A DNA stretch of 64,000 nucleotides from Lineus longissimus (Eukaryota > Nemertea > Pilidiophora > Heteronemertea > Lineidae), in contig NC_088314.1 of assembly GCF_910592395.1 (NCBI RefSeq), positions 19,242,070 to 19,306,069 on the forward strand. Direction: 5' to 3'. The notes under the pieces were generated by a model. That model did no database searches. It saw only the letters and a program-made list of their open reading frames with translations, and had not been told where the DNA came from. This document shows positions 12,072-26,700 of the stretch, one piece after another (the first letter of the stretch is position 1; every line of letters starts with the position of its first letter). Made by a program: the position numbers and the translations under genes.

Positions 12072-15000
12072 TGGTAAAAATCGCCAAGCTGAACACTTTT
12101 ATTTAGAAAAATTTAATGTATCAAGGGCAAAGTATCTGTAATAGCTCAATACATTTTACTTGTTTTTACGCCGTTACCCGCTCCAATATCATTAGCTGGG
12201 ATCTGCTCTTAATCCAGATCTGTTCTTTGTTTTCCATGCAGCCTCCCATGTTTCAAATGTACATCTCATTTTGAGGTTTCAAGCTCTGGCCTGAATGGGT
12301 GTGCCTGTGGTCAAACCTTAAAATCCTTCATGCATTTTCTTGTTTCCATACAGGACATGACGAGAACATGTCCAATGCACTGCATAGGGGAACCCTATAC
12401 CCTCATGTCAGTAGATCCCCTCCACTGCCAGCCTTCATTTGCCAGAAGCGGCTCCGACTAGTATTACACAAGACCGGGCCGATCAAAGGCAATTATGATG
12501 AGAGACAATGGCCTTCATCATACGGGTATCATCACCATCTGTACATTCCCCGAACCATAAAAACCACCAGTCAACAGGAGTAACGACATTGGTTATAAGC
12601 AGACGACATTGGTCATAAGCAGACGACACAATCTGGCAGAAGATCTCTCGAAGCCGTGCGTGACACAATCATCGCCGCAGTCGAAAAATTCCACAATAAA
12701 TTGTCTGCTTAAATTGGGAGAAGCGGAACGATCTTTCTTCAGATACGATTGTGAAATGACCAAAACCCGCGGTGACCCGGGGAAGACAGGCTACCCATCA
12801 AATACCAAACATTCACTTGTTCAGTGTGCTTTCACTGTGTGGAAAGATGGTCCCCTGATAACGTTTCTTTTACGGGACGCCCCAGGAAGTTTTAGGTTCT
12901 ATAGCGTATTGTCACCAAGAGATCGTAGTGATAAGGCCGTGAGTGCTCAGGCAAGGGATATTGTCCCAAGAACCCGCAGTTCGGCTTTTTACAAAGCGGG
13001 CGCTGGTGTCTCCCGGTCAGAGGTGTATTGGCGGGGATGACACACGGTTGGCCCTAGTAGGCGGGGAGGGGAGGATGAGAAAACAGCCTGGGATCGCCCT
13101 CTGGGTGATTTTGTCTATGATGTCGTTAAGTGCACGACAAATTGATCATAACACGTCTTTGTTACTTCGCGTAATTTGATACAAGTCAAAGACCTCATAT
13201 CATCACTTACAAACTGTAAGATCTTTAGACACCTTCCAGATCTGAGTAATGTGTACTACTTACAGTTGAGAACTACGATTTCATCGTTGAGAACTACAAT
13301 GACCGAACATGATTGACAGATAAAAAAGTCAAATTCTGACAATGGTAATGTTACAGTTTTCTAAGGGTAGCTTATCAGTTTCAAAGCCAGGACCTGTTAC
13401 ACTTTGCCAAGAATGCAAACACGCTTCGAAAGCATTTTTTTGTAACGTTTACAATGTTTGGTGTTCCCTCAAGTATTTTCATTTTTATTTTTATTTAAAA
13501 AAATCATTTCTATGATTCAGACAACTTTTTGTTACGTGGGAAATTCAAGACAGAAGGTGATATCTTAATATCGGTATTGGTTGTCTCTCAGTCCAAGCAC
13601 CACTCGGGTGGATCTGTCATTTCGCCCAAAAGCTGACGCCTCGATTGTTTCGGCCTGGGCATGCATTTCAGCTCCCCCTTGCGGTGTTTGATAAAGTAAC
13701 CAATGCAACTAGTTCAGTATGAAATCCTTAAAACTAAACTAAAGGAAACATTCACTGGCGGTTTGATGCCACAACAGATGCAAGAAATCTTGTAAAAAAT
13801 TAAGAAAAACTCAAATATCACCGATATGAATATTCGAATGTGGAACAAGTAACTCTTGGAAAAGTTTAATTTTTTTCTACGGAGGCGCCAGGTGGCTGAA
13901 ATTCGGCCAAATAAAGCATTCAGTCTGTGCCGAAAACGTCAACAGCTTTTTTTCACAAAGCTGTAAAAAAGCTTGGAGCGATATGTTGGCGGCGTTTACA
14001 GAATCTTCCATCCGGTTGATGGAAAGACCACGATTCCCATCGCATCGAGAGGAACCGCAAGATAAAATCAAGATGGCGCGCACAAATCACGTAATCTGAT
14101 ACAGAGAAAAACTCAGGATTCTTTTCTCGACGACGTTGATATTTCTGTTCCGATGCCAATCTCGACCCGTCGGCGTATTTGAACGCATTCGCTTTACATA
14201 TCTATGGAAGGTATCGGCACTTGTGCCCGTGGGTGAGGTTGTTGAAGATGTCTGGCGATAGAGACACCTTTCATCAACTTGTTTGGTTGTTTCTGATGTT
14301 GCCCGAAGGTGTGCGATGATAAACTGGTAACAGTGTTACCTTGTCTCGAGAATTCTCACACGTTGAATCAGAGGACGGAAATAAATTCATTATAACACCG
14401 AAATCTGATGCAAAATAGACTATTTCTAAATTCATTTATCCTTTGGGAATCTCTCTCACTTCCACTTTAAAGTTGGGCTGGCTTTAACCAACGAACTGCT
14501 CTGTCCGATCATGCGATGGGCGTGGTCGTCCTTTCACCATGCCACCGTACATACTGTAAACAAACTGTCCTATTTTAGTGATCTCGGTTAGATACGTCTA
14601 TTGTTACGGGACTAAAATGTATGGGGAACAGTATATGCGTTACACCGACCCCGCTGCCGGGAGTGTTCCTCGTGATAAGGCCGATCCCGTCCCGCCATCC
14701 ATTCAGGTATGGCGCCATGAAACACGTGTACTGCTCGTTGCAATCATAAAAATATCACTATTTCTATATACTCAATGTCTGCGTCAATAGAATCACTCTT
14801 TTTTCGGTAAAAACCTGACTAGAACACTTCTTGGGAAGTTACAGACTAATAGCTGTATAATTTGGATCATTATTGACAACAAGGCATTAATTCGACTCGA
14901 CGGAACCCAACATGACATAAGTCACAATATTTTAACAACCATATTTTGGCTAATTGCCGGGTCCATTGTACGCGGTGATAAATGACTCTCCTTATAATGA

Positions 15001-17795
15001 CAAATGGGGTAACTGCATAATTTCATTGTCTAATTCACTCCATTTCAGCCCATAAATTTTCATTCTGCTTCGTCATCTCACATACCGCGAACAATTATTT
15101 AATTTGATTTGGAATCGTTGGTGTCTGGACCTTGAAAATTGTGCCGCCTTTGAACTAGTCAATCTGCCATACCCCATACTGATCTTCAGGCCAACACTCG
15201 GCACTATAAACGTGTGCGAGGGGAGGACGATCCGACTAGTGACTCTGGTTTTTCGAGGATGCCATACCCGGACTACGCTCTCTTCCATGGACACTCGACA
15301 AAAATTAATTTTCAGGAAAAGGTGATATTCAATCTAATTAAGTGCCGACACTGCGCACAAATGTGTATTATCCAACTTTATATCATCAGATATAACGTAT
15401 TTTGCCTTAAAAACATAGGTCTAACCCTGAAAATTTCATATCATAATAGATTCATGATAGTACATAAGATATAGGTTGCATCACCGCAGTCCGTCTCACC
15501 TAAAGGAATAAGCATACGCGTGTTTAATACCAAACATCTATGAAAATCGCCTATGTGAGTGATGTCATAGTTAACTTGAAACTGCCGTGTTAGCATTTGT
15601 TTACCAATTGTTTACTTGCATCCGAAATCAATAAGGCACAAAGGCACTAAAGATGGAGATACAATGCATCCAGTATTGACGTAAACAACAATAAAACGCC
15701 CTTAAGGGGTTCTCCCAGGTTCTGAGGAACACAAAGCACCGTTAAAAGGAGAAAAAAAATCCCTTGCGTTGATATCAAAATCGCCTTGAGAGATTTGCGT
15801 TGTTGGCAATAGGTAATATTAAATGTGGATTTTCTGCATCCGCGGCTTAGAATGGCGTATTCGTATAACAATTGGTGATTATCTGATATGCTCATGTACT
15901 GAAAAAGAATTGTTGGTCTCAATATCTAGAATACAAAGGAAAGAAGGACAATTTACGTGTTTTCTTTATTTGACCAAAATGCACTTATCAAGTCTCATGA
16001 GTTATTCAACATTCAGGGTGCGAATTATGTTTTAAAAGAACAATGCATTATACTTACATGCATAATGGATTAATATTGTGTGTTATTGTTATCATTATCC
16101 CTACCAATATATTCAGCAGCGATTTAAAAGAAACTGGAGCATGGATAACTGAGTTTTGTGCAAGATAAAAGAAACATTTCAATCTAAATGTATGATTGAT
16201 GAAATTTTATGAAAAACACGTCTTTCTTTTGGAAAATTCGAGATCAGTTCGTGTACTTGTTGATATGTCTTGGATACTGTCAATAATAACAATCATTTTG
16301 ACGCTGCCGCGCCACTTGGAATCTTTGATTGGAAATGTAGTATGAGATAGAAGTAGTTTCTGTCATAAATATTTGAAACATTCTTCCTTTTTTTCTCATG
16401 AAGAAAACGCGATGCCATGTTGATTACAGGAAAACCATGGTCATCCTGAGATACAGGTTTTTGATATAGAAAAATCGTTTGAAATATCGTGAGGCGGATT
16501 ATATTATAAACAACTGGTGCCAGGATGACCATGCTCGACCATAACTATATAATTACAACATCCGGGCTACGATGTAAAAGCATGTTTGGTCCGTTTGCCA
16601 CTAAAAAACCGAACCTAGGATAAACTTAATTTAAGCGGAATTCCTTATAAACACGATGCACTTTATGTTACCGAAATACGTCAGTGTTTGGGTTTATTTT
16701 GAGTTGAGTTTCACTTCAATATGATCGCGTGTAGACGATCCTATGGCGATCTGTTCGAAGGATTGTTTCATATGTGTCCCTAATGTCACCAGGGGGATCG
16801 ACATATATCATGTGTTACTCAGAGGGAAGACATGGTCTCAAAAAACTACCTTGTTCATGGCTAATGTTTCTGCTCACTCGGCCTCAAATGAGTCAAAACA
16901 CATCGCCCATTTACATGTTTAATGAATCTCTTTAAATTTTTACGATGTACTAGTATCCGGAGAGCGATCACAAAAGGTAAATTGGCCGCAAGCGTTCGAG
17001 AAATATGCGCAGAAAAACTGGTTGATAGATGGCTGATGACCTAATTAAGTCTACAAAAATCGTACTGGCGCCAATTAATTACTGGGGCCGTCCCGTTCAT
17101 AAACTAACCGCTTGTTTCTTCTTCGATGTGACATGGCATATAACAACGTGTGGTTATGAATGAAATACGTCTAAACACTCAAAAAGTACATATGAATTAC
17201 CAGTAATGAGGTACGATATTTTGCTGTGAGGACAGCTATTATTAAGAACAATGTTCATAGTCTTTTACAAGTACTCTATATTCACTTGTATAAGGTCTGT
17301 CCATTTTTTGGCACGAGTACGCCTTGTACAAGCTTGCAATGCATTGGTCATTGCCTCGATCATGGACTGATGGATTCATCTGTCATCACCAACGAGCCTT
17401 TTTCACTAAGAAAGTAATGATATGGGGAAAAATATGAAATACTCACATTATAATCGTGAAAAGGGACGGTATGAGGAATGTTTTATAATGCCGATGATAG
17501 TCTGAAAAAGTTGAGATGGTAGAAATCCCTTTTGAAAAGATTTCTGAATGACGTGTTGCTGACAAACGTGTCCGCCTGTTCAGCTTTAACTTAATGCATG
17601 TTTCCTTTTTTACAGGGCATCGAAATAGGCGGTTGATGGCCTTAATAGAAAAGAGTCAACTGGATAGGCCGGTGAAGTTCTGCCTATTGACACTGATACA
17701 TGTTTACTGGCGTTACAAAACATATGTATGCATGCTTTCGAAGTGTTGAGTGTCAATATTATTCGCTAATGGTGTTATCCCCTCTTCTAATTCAG

Positions 17796-20700
17796 GGATC
17801 GCCTTTGCATATGGCGGCTGTCCGGGGGACATACCAATGGCGGTATCGCACTGCATGACGGGATTCGACGCACAAGTCCAGATGTTGGGGGAACCGGACA
17901 CGATATTTTCAGGGATAGATGTAGAAAGTATTCGCGTCATGTGCTCGTAAGTATACAGGGTATATATTTCAATAGAAAGCTTAACGATCTTTGAAATAGA
18001 TTATCTATTAAACTTCCCTGATGATTTTAGAGAAAAAGACCCGCTTCTCTTATTCACTGGGGCATTAGGATTTCATAATTAATCAATTTGGCATCTCCTT
18101 TATCTATTTCAGGACGTATATGTCGAGCATGTTGTGTATAGCGATGATGAGGAAGAGTTGTCCAGCGAAACAGCAAGAAAAAATAGATAGTAAAATTGAA
18201 CACGTCTTATATCTTAGAGATTTATGCACTCGACAAAATTTTTACGAATGTAAGTATACTTTTTATTCCATCCTAATGCAATTCTTTTCTCTAACTATTT
18301 TATCATCCATGGTCCGGTTGCTCAATCAGCGTTATCAGTAACGTTGGCGTTAAGACCTGAGACTAGTATAGCAAAATGAAATTTACTGCATTTTATCCTG
18401 ACTCGATTAGAAACTTCAGTCTAATATGGCTCATGTCTGCTACCAGGGTGTCGAAATATTGGTTTATCCTTGAATCATGGTTTAGTAGCCCTTTTCAACA
18501 AAATTCTCTAAGCCAACGATCGGTGAAAATCTCGGATAGGTTAATTTACTAAGTCTGCACGACTGTAGCAATGTCTTCCTGAACATGGCCGCCCCCGACT
18601 GAAACTTCAGCCGCCAGACTTGATGAACCAAAAAATTGTAACTGATTGAGATTGATCGATGTTAGAGTAAGTCTGAGAGCTGAATTAGTCATTGCTTTAT
18701 CTTGATTTTGAGGTGAAAACATCTTTATTCGCCAATTGATTTGTAAATTTGCTCTTGCTTTACATGAATGGCCAATTTTGTTGATAGCGCCACGGATGTC
18801 TAGCACGTCGGAAACTTTGTCGTATAAGAGCTGCCCGTCTACCTTTTTAAAACCAATTGCTACAGGCCATTATTTCTCTGCATGGCAATGACTTTCCCCC
18901 TCGTATCCAAAATGGCTGAGGGAGCGACCATCCTTCGCTGAGAAAATCCGCCAGGCGTGTATACCCGTTACATGTCAGTACTTTGCCTTCTTCATCAGGA
19001 TCAGTGGGCACAGAATTGGCCAGATTCTGATGTTCGGGATTAGGAACGAGTTCGCGGATTTTGGGAATTTTAACATTCCTCAAACTGATGCACATTAGCA
19101 TTCATTCGCCAATCGGCAGCCGGTAGTGGCAGTTGTTTTCAGCGACGAAGCCTTAATTCTTCTCTTCAAACAGCTGATGCACCCTGAAACTTCCATAAAA
19201 CTAGGCATCATCAAACTTGAAATAAGGTGCTGCACTGTTAGCTTTGCTAAATGGATGACTGGATCCAAGTTCGGGTGAAGTACGATGTATTCTGTCGTCT
19301 GCTCGGCGCCAATGGTTTCCAAGGAGCGCGAAACATCCACAACAACCGCCATGTTGTCTGATTGGTGGCGCGCTGTCTCACACCAGTACCGGGCGCCGTG
19401 TCAGACGGCTGATGCACTCAGGGACCCGCAGGCTCCAGTCTGTTTGCGCTATTAATTCCCCAAGTGAGCGTTGCTGATACAATAAGAGATCTTATGCAAT
19501 AAACATACTGACAACTTATTAGTCATGGCGAATCTGTAAGAAAATTCAATGAGGTCTGTCAAGGCGCGGCAGACGATCAAGCTGCTGCAGCAAAAAGTGG
19601 CGGCAAAAAGCGGTGGGAGAAGCCGTGCTGGTCCTTATCAAGATTTTTCCCAAAGAAAAATTCGGCGACCGGAAGTCCCCCTCCCCAAATATCGCCTTGT
19701 GATTTGGCTCCCAGCTGATGCTTGCACCATTGGTGCAACATTTAAGGCCTTTAATTGGACAAAACGACCGGAAGTCTCGCCAAATTCTGCTTACGGGAGC
19801 CCTGAAGTAATAAGATTCTTTTCATTAGAATGTTCCTGTCATTTCTAGTGACAGAGAGGCATCAATTCATAAACAAATATCAAAGCCGTGATCAATTCAT
19901 CGAATCCCGTACCATCGAATTCCTGAAGATTATCTCGATCACATTATTACGACTGTGCTTTTCGCCAGTTGCCTCTCATGACTCACCAACCTACCCAAGG
20001 TCAAGGTCAATAGCCACCATTGATTTGTTCATTTACCAACTTGTTGAACGTTGACGACAAGGAAATAAGCGGCAATTGCCGACAAGAGAAAAAACATCCA
20101 CAGCGTCGTCGAGTCTGGAAAAAAATGACCTTGAAGATACTTATCCCGTTCTTAGATTTGCTGGACAAGGCATTTGGCAATCACCTCCAGCGGGACTTGT
20201 CGTGAAAGGGAAATGAGTCGCCCGGTCTTGAGGCTCTGTCGAAAAAAGAGAAAGCGCGCCTTTGCGAATGAGATTTTGCGTCAGCGTTCGGGTGGCTGGC
20301 GACGGACTGACTGTGGAATTGGCGCCGCCAGTCTGCCGCCGGTTGTAGCTGTCTAGGGTGATCTTGTCTTAAACCGCATCATACTAGAATATGTTATATC
20401 CGAGTAATTCGTTTTGAATGAATGTGATTCACTGGAGTGATGTTAATCAAATGAGGAGAATGGCTCTCGTTGATCTGTCACAGACGCTGGATAACAGATA
20501 TGATGTTGGCTTTACTTCGGCTGGGTTAAAGTTAAGAAATGTTGCATGTGACTTGTTTCAAGACAGTTGGCCCTTCCCGATCTTAACCCTGGAGTGTTTT
20601 AAGACCGTCATGTCCACAGCCGAAGTCATGTTGGTCTCTGACCATCGGCTCAGAAGCCCTCTTTTTTCAAGCCATTTCCCCTTCTTGTTCCTGACATGCA

Positions 20701-23700
20701 GGGTCGTGTGCTGGTCTTATGCAATTTCTCTTCATTAGCACTTACCAGAGTCTCGCTGGAGGTCTCGTGTCGTCACCCCACCCTCTTGTTTCAAGTCGGC
20801 CAACCCTTCCCGTTCCTAACCTATCCGTTTCTTCAGTTTTAAAACTTATTCACTTTCCGGGGCCTTGCTGGTCTCGCACGGTTTCTCTTCATGGCACTTC
20901 CATGGAGTCTTCCTGGTCGCTTGGCATCATCCAAGTACCTTCACAGCACCCTCTTGTACTAATGTTTGTTTTACTTATCTTCTTAAGTACATACCTACCG
21001 CGAGAACAGGATAAAGCAATGTTAGTTGACCTTTGCGAGAGGAGACGCTTAGCGTTAGCTTGCTAGGTGGGAATGTGTTTGTGGCGAGATGGAACACAAG
21101 TTTCAAGAAGCTATTTTGTAAGGATTGGTTATGTTGATCTGTTGTTATCCCTGGTTCTCTTTCTTTTTGTTTTGTTTTCCACCTCAGAGGTGCATTCCAC
21201 AGCCAACAGTTCGCACAACCATTCACGGACTCCGCTCCAGGAATAATTGTGTTGGAAAGCAGTTACAGCGACAGAATTTCGTCAATAATATATCATAATG
21301 TACATGTACGAACTGGTATTACTCGAAATTCGATTCAAAGATATCAGCTGGGTTAGAAGAAGTTATACAAGTTCAAGTCTATATTCGAACATTTCAATAC
21401 GTCCTCATATTCTCTGATACGCCGTTAGCTCGACACCGCCTTCTCTCTTCAATCCATTTACAATAAGTGAAAGCATTATAAGGGTCTAAGATCTAAAGGA
21501 TAATGGTCGTAAATTTCACCGCTTAATTGATTTTGCCTTTGAAAAGAAGTCAGGCACTTCCTTGCAAATTCATTTGGAGATTGGAACTTCGGCGTGTTGA
21601 AAGCAGACGTCTCCGGTCGGATCGGGTGAACGATGACAGCGGAGAAGAAACAACGCCATATTGTCAAGAAAAGACCTTGAAACGCCTGGAGGTTCCATCC
21701 ACAGACCCAATTAAGGAGACAGATGACGGGTTTGTCTTGTTAGTGTGATGAATTTGATTTAGGAGATTTGGGAGTATAGATTGTGTCAAGTTTCTCATTA
21801 GAAAAGGTGTTGGTTATGAGAGTTCGCCATCGATTTCTTCTGCTATCAGCGTCATTCGCTGCAGCCGATGAAAATCAGGATACACATTCTAAAACAGCTA
21901 GATTGACATCCCAGAATGACTGAATACTTCGGACTAAGCTTATATTCTCTCATTAACCGACAAGCAGACGTGTGAACTCAATGGCGCTGACGATGGCTTT
22001 CAGCGAATGCATTGAGGGGTCTTGCATTGAGGGGCACCAGCTAATGCATTGAGAGGTCTTGTCCCAGAGCTGAGCATGCTGCGTTCCACATGTACACTGC
22101 TAAGACTGAGGGACCTCAACATCAAATGTGGGGGGTGGGTAGATGGAAAGAATGTCAACCTCCGCGGGCATTAGTGGTACTTCCCCACCCAGCTGCCGAT
22201 GGGCGCAGGTGTTACAAGCATTTTGGGAGTACTTCTCGAACTGATGCTTGAGGAACAGGTCACGGCATCATCCATCCAGCGCCATTACTTTCCTTGTTGT
22301 CAAGGCAATAAGGGAACAAGAAACACCAAGTCAATCATAAAAGATCTCAGAATACGATGTTTCTCTAACCATACGCCATCCTAAATACCTCACTCATCCC
22401 TATGACTTGAATTGGTGTAATACCCTGCAGCGTTTAGCTAAGCAAGGCTAATATTTACCCTGATATATATAAACATGCTAAAGGAATGAAGTTATGACAT
22501 TCGCCGTGTTCAAACTGGATAATAAACAGAGTAGCATCACTGCTGTGGAGTTCACGCTACTGTCTGTGTTGCTAGCATTAAGAAAACAACAGGTCTAATC
22601 AAAACTCTGTTAGATTACAAAAATTTAAGAGCATTGTACTGTTCCGGTGGCTGGTGATGATGCCTTCATATGTGGGGGAGCTTACCCCTTGACATGATGC
22701 GGTGGACGAGGAGGGCTTTTTTAGTCGGCAGCTTGCGAATACGAGCCAAGCCGCACCGAGTTCTACCTATCACGAGGTCTTGTTATAGCACACCCTGTGA
22801 ACAGGAAAGCTACAATGTACAGTACCAAGTCCGAGACAGTGGACACACGGCATCTTCAATTGCGCCAATTCATATGAAGGACCTTTCGCGTTCTACAAAA
22901 TACTGACGCACCCGTATTTTCTCAATTGGTATTCTCGTCCGCGAGCAAGCAAGACTGTCAAGAGGTTGCAGTAACTAGCCTTCTCCGGTTTGTCCAGCAT
23001 CTCTTCCACGATAATTAGGTGATCATTGGCACTTATCCCTTGCAAAAGAAAACACTGGGTTCTTTTCTTACGGTCTTGGTATGCCGGTGGTGAATAATAA
23101 GCCAGTTTATATTGGAGTTATCGCCAGATCTCGCAGTGAAACGCGGGAATGGAACGCCGTAAAGAAGATTCGATGACTCGCTGCCGTCCGCCCGATAGAA
23201 ATGGCAGCTTCTTACCATTGCCGAAGCCTACCAGTTTGTCAAGCAGACAAGTTGCCATTGTGCTAAGATCTTTTTTCGAAAGCTGGAAAAAACCTTTATT
23301 ACTAAGAGTGTACGGCTTTCTGGATCGGCTTTATCTCGGCGTAGCTTCGCAATTCTCTTCTGCGCAAGTTAAAGCGAAGCAGTCTACCCTACGCCGAGAA
23401 GAAGATATCACTTCAAGCCCGGATAACTTGATACTAGGTGTGTAACCAGCGCTGATGTTTTGATCAGATAACCAGGGCTAATGAAGACGTGACTCGGGCA
23501 GCTTCCGCCGTAATTGTTCCCTGGTGGCTTGGTGAAACAGTGCTCCGCCTCATTAGTGACGATGGTTAACTTGTGGTGAAAACCTCAGATTTGAGATGAT
23601 ACATGACGAACCATAGATAACGGATCATATGACTTGCTCACTGCTCTAATGAGGGAAGAGTGACAGAAGATAACGGATAGAAGTTGGCTCTGGGTGAAAG

Positions 23701-26700
23701 AGTGGAGTTTTCAGATTTTTCAATCATATGTCAATACACAGAAAAATTAAACTTCAAATAGATTACAGTTTAGCAAGTGTCGATTAAAGAATCTAATCTG
23801 TACTAGGTACACCGATATTAGGTACACCGATGTACACCGATGTTAGGTACACCGATATAAAGATACTCGAGATCAATTTGCGTCACGTTGAGATGTCTGC
23901 TGGTGACTGTACCGCGGCAATTTTTAATTTTTTACTTGTTGGGACTAAACGAACGGCGTTGTTTTTCAACGGATGAAGGTACCAAAATGAAGTATTTAAA
24001 CGGTCCACATACACTCTTAGAAATAACGGTTTTTGAACTTCTAAGAAACATTAATGGTTTTTTGGCCAACATAAATATGCACCCCTTAAAGTTGTTTTGG
24101 TAAAAGGGTTTTTTAGATGGTGAAAATCTCCAAGGTTTCTCACTTGGCTGAAAAACCACCACTGGGTGCATATTTGTGTTGGCCGAAAGACCATTAAATC
24201 TTTTTCAAGAGCTCAAAAACCTGTATTTCTAAGGGTGTATCTGTGCTTAGACAAGATGCAATCACCACGCACCGTATGCCATGGTGAACTAGAATTCACT
24301 GCTCGCGGTACTGATGCTAATGATAAAGGAAATTGGATATGGCTACAGGATAGAGTTAGCTTCGCGAGGTATGAGAGGTATTCATCCAGTATCAGATGGG
24401 ATGTTGATAACTTAAGTAAACCCTCAGACAACTTGATTGGTTTAGTTTTTACACCTCTTGGTATCTGCTGCGGTAATACTGTAGTTTCATGAAAATAACA
24501 CCACTTCATTAACAGCCGGTGTCGCCGCCCCTAACTCATAGGGTGGCGAACAGAGCTGTTGAGAAGGCCGATCATTGGTTGGGATTCCAGAGAGGGTTGT
24601 CCAGGCCTCATATCCAATAGTCCAATCCTTATTGTTTGGGTTGTTGAAACCGATTCGTAGGTCTCCCATAAATGGGATAATGGGAATGGGTCTTCGGCCA
24701 TTGTACTGAGTGTCCCAGAACATTTTCAACTAATCGTCATTGGTAGTGTAAAGGGTGTCCCAGTGCTAATGGCTGATAGTGTACAGGGTGTCCATGAAAA
24801 AAGTCCAACTGACATATTGGCTTCTGCTGGTTTTAGGGCCTGCCCTTTCAAAGTGAGGCACTGCTCAGGGAGGTAATGGAGCATGTCTTCGGGTCTTATC
24901 ATCCCTTACCAGCTTCGGGCTTTCAAAGATACTTTGCAGTGCGAAATTGGTAAGAATGAGAAGTTGTCCGTCACATATCTGGAGACAAAACCGAACATCC
25001 CTCTAAATGTACAGTCCTGTCCGAAGTGATCAGTGAAGGATTAAAAAAAAACGATGCAAATCCCGATTCAATTTTTTTTCAAAGCTAAAGATACACATTA
25101 TTAGATTGTCCAGCTTTCAGAATCGTACCCACAATCATTCACAACACCCACAGTCAATTCAAGTCCATCACAATGTCCTCCTCGACTACATTCACGAACT
25201 CTGGTCCATCCACGGCAGTCTCCTCTTCTTCCTCCAAGATAGCATGTGGTCCAGCTTCGATTGGCCTTGGTTGAAACGATGCTTCAAATCAATTGACGAT
25301 AACGTCCTCATCAACACCATCCCAGGCATCTCTGATGATGTTGGTCACGTCTCTCAGGCCGATGTGAGGGCAGTCTCCTCTTTCGTCCGTGTGGTCCTTC
25401 TTCCTCGATTTCCATTGTCGTCGTACGTGACATTTGAAGGACTTCATGACTGCAACGTCTAACGGTTGTACGAGGGATGTGCAACCAGCAGGTACGTAAT
25501 CCAGGCTGCCTCTCATGTCGCGGATTCTCGTCCGGAAGTTCTCTGTCCGGTGGACCTGATAATGATCGACGATTAACAGGAACTGGTCGGTCTCGTTGTC
25601 GGTGAAGTAGGGTGATAGGACTTCATCTAACCACTTGTGCGCCGTTTCCTCCCTCATCCAACCAGTTTCCGATAGGGTAATCTTTACATCTGCTGGTGGG
25701 TTGTCTTGGAGGGCTGCAAACACCCGGACGAAACCTCTTCTGGGGAAGGTGGTGTGCGCCGGCAACTTTGCTCCAGAGGCTGCGATGCAGAGGGTGACGG
25801 TGCATCCCAACTTAGTATTGGACCTGGATGATCAGACGTCTATGGCCTTCTCCCCCGTGGTGTTGTCCGTGTACATGGTTCTCATATCAAACAGGACAAG
25901 GTTTGGTCCATGTTAAAGAAGAACCGCATCTGTATATCAAGACGATCGATGCTCCCAGTAACCGCATCTCGGAAGGTCTGGATCCTTGCAGCAGCATCAG
26001 CGGGGACGGTCGTTGTATTCTTGGCCACCTTCTGTAGGGACACGTGGCGTCTCTTCATCAAGCACTCGACCCAGCCTATGGATGCGTTGAAATCCCATAG
26101 CTGAGGGCGACAATGCTGAATCCCTTCTCTGACATCTTGGGCTAACTCATTCCACCAGCTTTGCCACACTACCAACGCCTTATCTTGAATGTCGAGAACG
26201 GAGACTGCGAGGCGATGCTCTCTCATCTGCTGCAGCCATTGGTAAAGCTGGTCCTCAACCTGTGGCCATAACGGATCACGGGGCTCCATCACCGTCTTCT
26301 TCCGGCCATGCCCTTGTTCTTGCTTCTGCTCGAGGTCCTCGAGATTCCACCTTCTAAACGTCTCAGGGGATGTTATAGTGGGCGGCGAACTCTCTCATAC
26401 TGCGCACCGTACCGTTCACCAGTGCCTCCTTCTGGTCTCTCAGGCAGGCAAGTTTTTATGTCACGGTGTAGCGCCGGCGTCGTTTTCTCAGCAGCTCTAC
26501 AGCATCCATTGTCGCACAGGTTGTCTGCAATGTGGGTACCCTCAGTGGGGCTTCATTTATAGGCCTAAGAGGCCCTAGAGTTCCTCAAGAAAACCACAAA
26601 TCCTAGAAACTTCGATTCTGTTTTCTCCCACGTAGGCCTAGGGAGTCTAAATCAAAAAAAGAGGGTTGTAGAAAAACAGAGGATGAGCTCCTCGTTTTTC

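Larger units (their letters stand above)
7200..17795. other. Intergenic or far-upstream region of the cysteine-rich gene
   Basis: About 10.6 kb without a recognisable coding exon. It holds a MITE fragment (11718-11809), the palindrome at 12028-12071, a small 22-bp duplication near 12590-12630 and a 98-bp inverted repeat near 16436-16533. The missing first exon of the cysteine-rich gene may lie here; a signal-like frame at 13076 does not have a donor in the needed phase. Confidence 0.45.

Noticed and set aside
13076-13179. Signal-peptide-like frame (MRKQPGIALWVILSMMSLSA) as first exon of the cysteine-rich gene
   Set aside because: Available GT donors give phase 0 or 2, but the exon at 17796 needs phase 1; no transcript evidence.
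18549-19352. Three adjacent minus-strand open frames that could be a broken gene
   Set aside because: No recognisable motif in any frame and no consistent joining of frames; left as intron sequence.
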